64,000 bases of DNA. Source: Aplectana chamaeleonis (Eukaryota > Nematoda > Chromadorea > Rhabditida > Cosmocercidae). This document shows, in pieces, positions 59,825-64,000 of this stretch. The stretch spans positions 310,001 through 374,000 of the forward strand of contig JAPDOI010000373.1 in the NCBI GenBank assembly GCA_029168955.1, in the 5' to 3' direction. The stretch's first letter is position 1. Each line of letters begins with the position of its first letter. Below the pieces are notes generated by a model that had not been told where the DNA came from, searched no databases, and was given only the letters and a program-made list of their open reading frames with translations. The translations under genes and the position numbers were made by a program.

Positions 59825-60574
59825 ATTTCTTCTGATTGCATTTTTTTAAAGTTTATTTTGTGTCCTATCAAACGAGTTTCAGCTGCGAAACTTTGCTGTT
59901 ATTTAGTTATTACAAGACCCTTCTCAGTAATTTTCTTTTTGCCTCTTATTGATCATCTTCCTTTTTTTATTTGATTTTCAACAGCGATGAACATTTTTTT
60001 CTGTCGTCGACAGTCATTGAAGCGCCTTCCTTAAAGTTGGTAAAGCATACGAATGTCGCTCCATGGAGAATTTCCGTAAATATTTTTATGTAGCTCATAG
60101 TAGATTTGAATGCCCTATCAACTTTTACAGCTCTGGTGAGCTGCTAAAAAATGGTAGAAATGTTCAAATATGCTCAGTCGGTACTCTGAATTTCCATCAA
60201 ATTTCAATGTGAAACTCGGGAACTACCAAGTTTCATTGAAAGCGCAAAAGCGTTGAATAGAAGACGATGTGCGCTCTGGAACAGTATATCCCACTTTGCG
60301 GAAAAATAGCGCCGCAATTCTATAAAAACTAATGGGGGAACCATTTGCTACAAACTATGTAATGTATGTATTTTTTTAGTACTCATCAAAAGCAGTTTTA
60401 TTTTAAAACACAGATCATCACTGAAAAGTTGAGCCGCTTCCATGTATAGTGAGGTTTGGGGCATGTCTGGGCTTATTACTCATCAAACACTATCTATGAG
60501 GGCTTCTAGAATTTAAAACCTACGAAATTCAAAGTTTCAGTTACGCCCAGTCCTGTCTTTTATGTATGAGGCGC

Positions 60575-60893
60575 ACAGTCTGTATAGTCTACAGCAATGG
60601 AAGTAGGACCTGGTGAGGTTGCGGATTCTTTTAAACATACTGTAGCCTGATAGTGTTATCACTCATTTTTTCGAAATAACTAAAATTGGTCGGTGAGTTT
60701 CGGCTTCCGCTCTCACATTTTTACCTGTTTTCATTGCTTCCACAGATGTGGTCGCATCGGTGAACACACAGACTCACCGATCTATCAAAGCTGTTCTGGA
60801 AAAATGAGTGATACCACTAACAAACTACCGTATGTTAGGACGAGTCCGCAACCTCACCAGGTCCTACTAACAATGCTGTAGACTATATTTCTT
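60575..60893. mobile_element. Foldback MITE
   Basis: TATAGTCTACAGCAATGGAA … TAACAATGCTGTAGACTATA are inverted ends, with 'GACCTGGTGAGGTTGCGGA' against 'TCCGCAACCTCACCAGGTC' just inside and a central pair around GGTCGGTGAGT / ACTCACCGATC. It is non-coding. Confidence 0.7.
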
Positions 60894-61850
60894 CAGCAGA
60901 AAACACCGACCCGACGAACCATTTCGCGTCGACCATGCGCATAGCATGATTCCAATATTGCAGTCCGGCCAAATGCAGATTTGTTTCGACCTTGTTCGGT
61001 GTATTCTTCATATGGAGATTTTCTCCTCTTATCTTTAGGAGAATTCAAACTAATTTACCTGATACATTTTCTCACAGTGCTGCTATGAATCAGCTTCTAT
61101 CACCCTCTCTTTCTCTCTGGCGCCGGAGTGTTAGGTGCCGTTCAGAGTACGTTCGCACCGCGACGCGGCGTTACATTAATCTTTTGCATCGAGCAAACAC
61201 TGTCGCTTCGCGCCGTCGCTCATAGTTCACAGTGAAGAGACGCTAAACTTCCAAAATGACTCGTATTATTTCTTCGCGCGACGTGAATTCACGCAGCGCG
61301 AAGACAAGCTCGTTAGAATTTTTTCACCAAAGTCCTGAGTTCTCAGAAAGAATGAAAGATTTATAATTGATTATATTCCACTTGAACAAACACGAATAAT
61401 GGTCCATATTTAAAGGCATTGGTCGCGATCAATCGTGCTTGTCTTTTTTTCTCTCTTAACCCTCTTCTGGGATTAGAGTAGTAGGACCTATAAGAAAAAA
61501 TTGCGAAAAAACCGCTGTTTCGGGCCAACTTTCTTTCAACCCTGAACTTTGTTGTCTTTTGATGGTGGACGAGCCCACTCCACATCATCTGCATCGATGG
61601 TCTCTAATATCAAGAACATCATCCGGCTTGAAATTGAATTTCAATATATTTATGTACTCATCTAGTCAAAAACATCGACTGAAGTGCTTGCTTTTATTGT
61701 TCAACTGTTTTTATTAGGTAAATTAGCATTTATTTCTTCCTCTGGATTTCGATGATTTTTGACTGCTCCGAATGAGACTGCGATCTTTTTGAGAGGCGCT
61801 GTGCACGTGTGCACAAACTGACATCGTTTAGCCTTAGAAACTCTAATTCG

Positions 61851-63750
61851 TCTTCATCACACGTGCCAAGCGAGGAGTTCAAAACAGAGTGACGGTTAGA
61901 GAGCTGAGCCGGTTGCCCTCATGAACGCTTCTGAGGCCTTTACTCTCACCCAAGTAGAGAAGGCTATCAAAGAAATGCGGAATTCGAAGGCTATCGGACC
62001 TGTTGGTATCTCGCCAGCCATCCTGAAGAAGCTTCCCATGGAACTTCTACCGATGCTTGCAGATATCATTAACACTTCTTTCCGAACCTGCATTCTACCC
62101 CAAGCTTGGAAGACAGCTAATGTGATACCATTGCCAGAGCCAGGCAAGTCCCAAAGTACGGCAAAAGGCTTTCGACCAATTAGCCTTTTATCTCCCGTCG
62201 CCAAATTAGCTGGAAAGCTGATCGTGAGGGACCTGGCTGATCAAAATGAGGGACAGCAGCATCAGCATGGGCTCAGGAAACTTCACTCTACTACTACTGC
62301 TCTATTGGAGATCGTGAGCTTTGCGGTCGACGGATTAAACATGAGAAAGCCCCTAAGAACGGTGGCTGTCGCCATCGACCTGACGAAAGCGTTTGACTCT
62401 GTTAACTTGGGACTGCTGTCCGACAAACTGTTGAAGTCCTCGCTGCCATCATGGCAGAAGCGATGGATTGCAGCGTTTACTAAGGGCCGCCGTGCTAAGG
62501 TTCAGTTTCAGAATCGCGTATCCGATAGTATTCCAAGAGCAGCCGGTATTCCGCAGGGCGGAGTGTTGTCTCCTGCCCTATTCAGCCTGTATCTTGAGTA
62601 TCTACCCGAGCCACCGCAGGATATAAAGATTGTTTTGTACGCCGACGACATCACCATCATGTGCCAGGACCGTGACCTGCAAGCAGCCGCTAACAAGATC
62701 AGCGCCTATCTGGTCGAGTTGAAGCTTTTCCTCGATAATATGATGCTCACAGTCTCTGCTGCAAAGTCATTTGTATCAGTGTCCACAACAAACACCAAGG
62801 AACACAGTGCCCAACCAGATGTCAGATGGGATGGTAACCGTTTGCCAGCAGTAAGATTCCCCAAGCTGCTTGGTCTTATTCTCGATCCGTCACCGTCACT
62901 GAAGTTCCACAAACTTGCGGAACAGAAACAGACAGTCGTCAAGGCAAAGCTCAATATTCTGAGAGCTCTCGGAGGAACATCATGGGGAAGCAGCTGAGAG
63001 ACTATATTGAGAACCTACAGAGCAATACTTCAGCCGGCTGTAGAATATGCGGCACCAGTATGGCAGCACCTGGTGTCAGACAGCTCCTGGAATAAGCTGC
63101 AGCGTGTGCAGAATGCTGCGCTTAGATTTGCTACCGGTTGTGCAAGGAGCTCCCCAATAGAACATCTTCACGCGGAGGCCTGCATATTGCCAGTCAAGGA
63201 GCATCGTGAACTCCAGACACAGCGGATGTATATTAAAGTTCTGAGACAGCCGAATCATCCGACAAAGAGAATTATGAAGCCGATTAGAGAGAGGTCGATT
63301 AGGACGCCTTTCGCAGATGCTCCTCGTGAAGTTGATGTATAGAGATGGGCCGACTCCAACATGGAAAGGCTTCGTTTTCTGCGTGAGGAGCACACCCAGT
63401 TTGTTCGAGGATATCTAGCGAAGGCGGCTGTGAACCCTATCTTGGGAACAGTGCCGCCTCGGGTTTGCGAGTCCGAGTCTAAACTCGGCAGACGAGCCAG
63501 ATGTGCTCTTGCACCGCTGCGCTTTGGTCACTCTATTCTGATCTTGTCTTACGTCAACAAGATCGACAGCAGCCGACCAGACGGATGCCCGGACTGTGGT
63601 GCTCCCGGACACGACACGGCGCACTTGTTCATGTGCCCGAAGAGACCTACCTCCTTAACAACAATGAACCTTTGCACGAACCCTGTGAATGCCGCCCAGT
63701 TCCTCAACCTATGACAAGAACCACTTTGAGGCTGCAGAAGAAGAAGGAGA
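61851..63750 (+). mobile_element. 5'-truncated non-LTR retrotransposon, 14-bp TSD
   Basis: It is flanked by AGAAACTCTAATTC at 61,837-61,850 and 63,751-63,764 and ends in a GAA-rich tail (GAAGAAGAAGGAG). It is the same family as 5,318-9,800 but on the + strand and lacks the endonuclease. It is inserted in a family B MITE inside what is probably ced-3 intron 1. Confidence 0.85.
61921..63714 (+). pseudogene. Reverse transcriptase ORF with two nonsense codons
   Basis: One continuous frame of 598 codons holds the RT domain: 'GISPAILKKL', 'GFRPISLLSP', 'AIDLTKAFDSVN' (catalytic Asp), 'PQGGVLSPALFSLYL' and 'VLYADDITIMC' (catalytic YADD). A thumb and a C-terminal Cys-Pro-Asp-Cys-x7-His-x4-Cys cluster follow. 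It is interrupted only by TGA at 62,995-62,997 and TAG at 63,340-63,342. The related copy has Arg and Gln at those positions, so both stops are explained by C-to-T changes. No frameshift was seen, so it is younger than the 5,318-9,800 copy. Confidence 0.85.
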
Positions 63751-64000
63751 AGAAACTCTAATTCTAGCCCGTTTTTCACCGCGCTACCTTCATAGTTTTT
63801 CAGCTGTTTTCCACCTAAGCTGATTTTTGTAGTTTTTTCGATAACGTTTTTCATCGTGACCACTGCCTTTAACCACCGTTGCTTATGTACGCAACATTGC
63901 ATATTTACACAATTGTGCGTAGTCGCCCAGCGTTTGAACGCCGTTCACCGATGAGTTCCTTCGAGGCACGGTTTTCGCATATATAAACTGTTTCCATCGA

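Larger units (their letters stand above)
61410..63872. mobile_element. TTAA MITE, family B, copy 3, split by a retrotransposon
   Basis: The ends are TTAAAGGCATTGGTCGCGATC and, reversed, TTAAAGGCAGTGGTCACGATG. The MITE body is 61,410-61,850 plus 63,751-63,872. The interval between is a 5'-truncated non-LTR element with a 14-bp duplication of MITE sequence. Confidence 0.75.

Overview
The window looks like a piece of a nematode nuclear genome, most likely a clade V strongylid (hookworm-like) species. Three things point there. Short introns (53-67 bp) with TTTCAG-like 3' splice sites occur beside very large repeat-filled ones. The mobile-element mix is mariner, Tc3-like, hAT-like, TTAA-flanked and RTE/other non-LTR elements. 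A first coding exon closely resembles the N-terminal CARD of the caspase CED-3. Nothing prokaryotic is present, and most of the bases are mobile elements in various states of decay.

Only two host genes are supported, both on the + strand. The first is a coiled-coil gene assembled here from twelve phase-compatible exons between 14,555 and 58,654 (a possible thirteenth, upstream, at 14,071). It carries about 1.56 kb of coding sequence over 44 kb. Its coiled-coil part recalls the Spc7/KNL1 kinetochore family, but this is a weak inference. The second is the start of a ced-3 orthologue (58,754-58,888). Its ATG lies 100 bp after the stop of the first gene, with a trans-splice-like acceptor between them, so the pair may be an operon. 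Later ced-3 exons are not in the window.

Layout. 1-4 kb: TTAA-flanked repeats and an RTE reverse-transcriptase relic. 5-9.8 kb: a degenerate non-LTR retrotransposon on the minus strand, split by a 1-kb insertion. 10-14 kb: a TTAA element, a 1.6-kb foldback and GC-rich palindromic MITEs. 14-23.3 kb: the first eight exons or so of the coiled-coil gene, with one MITE carrying a 2.9-kb hAT-like element. 23.3-33.9 kb: a 10.6-kb intron holding a minisatellite of roughly 58 42-bp units, nearly all with the palindrome TGACGTCA, and a 1.75-kb foldback whose loop holds an inverted copy of an exon of the same gene. 34-42.5 kb: further foldbacks and a Tc3-like transposon split at its own splice site by a hAT-like element. 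42.5-56 kb: exons 9-11, more nested hAT-like elements, SINEs and a diffuse repeat. 56-58.2 kb: a SINE and a frameshifted mariner. 58.3-58.9 kb: the last exon of the coiled-coil gene and ced-3 exon 1. 59-64 kb: foldbacks, then a 5'-truncated non-LTR copy inside a TTAA MITE.

Target-site duplications can be read directly for many elements, so the insertion order can be reconstructed. The least expected structure is the foldback carrying antisense exon sequence inside the intron of its donor gene.
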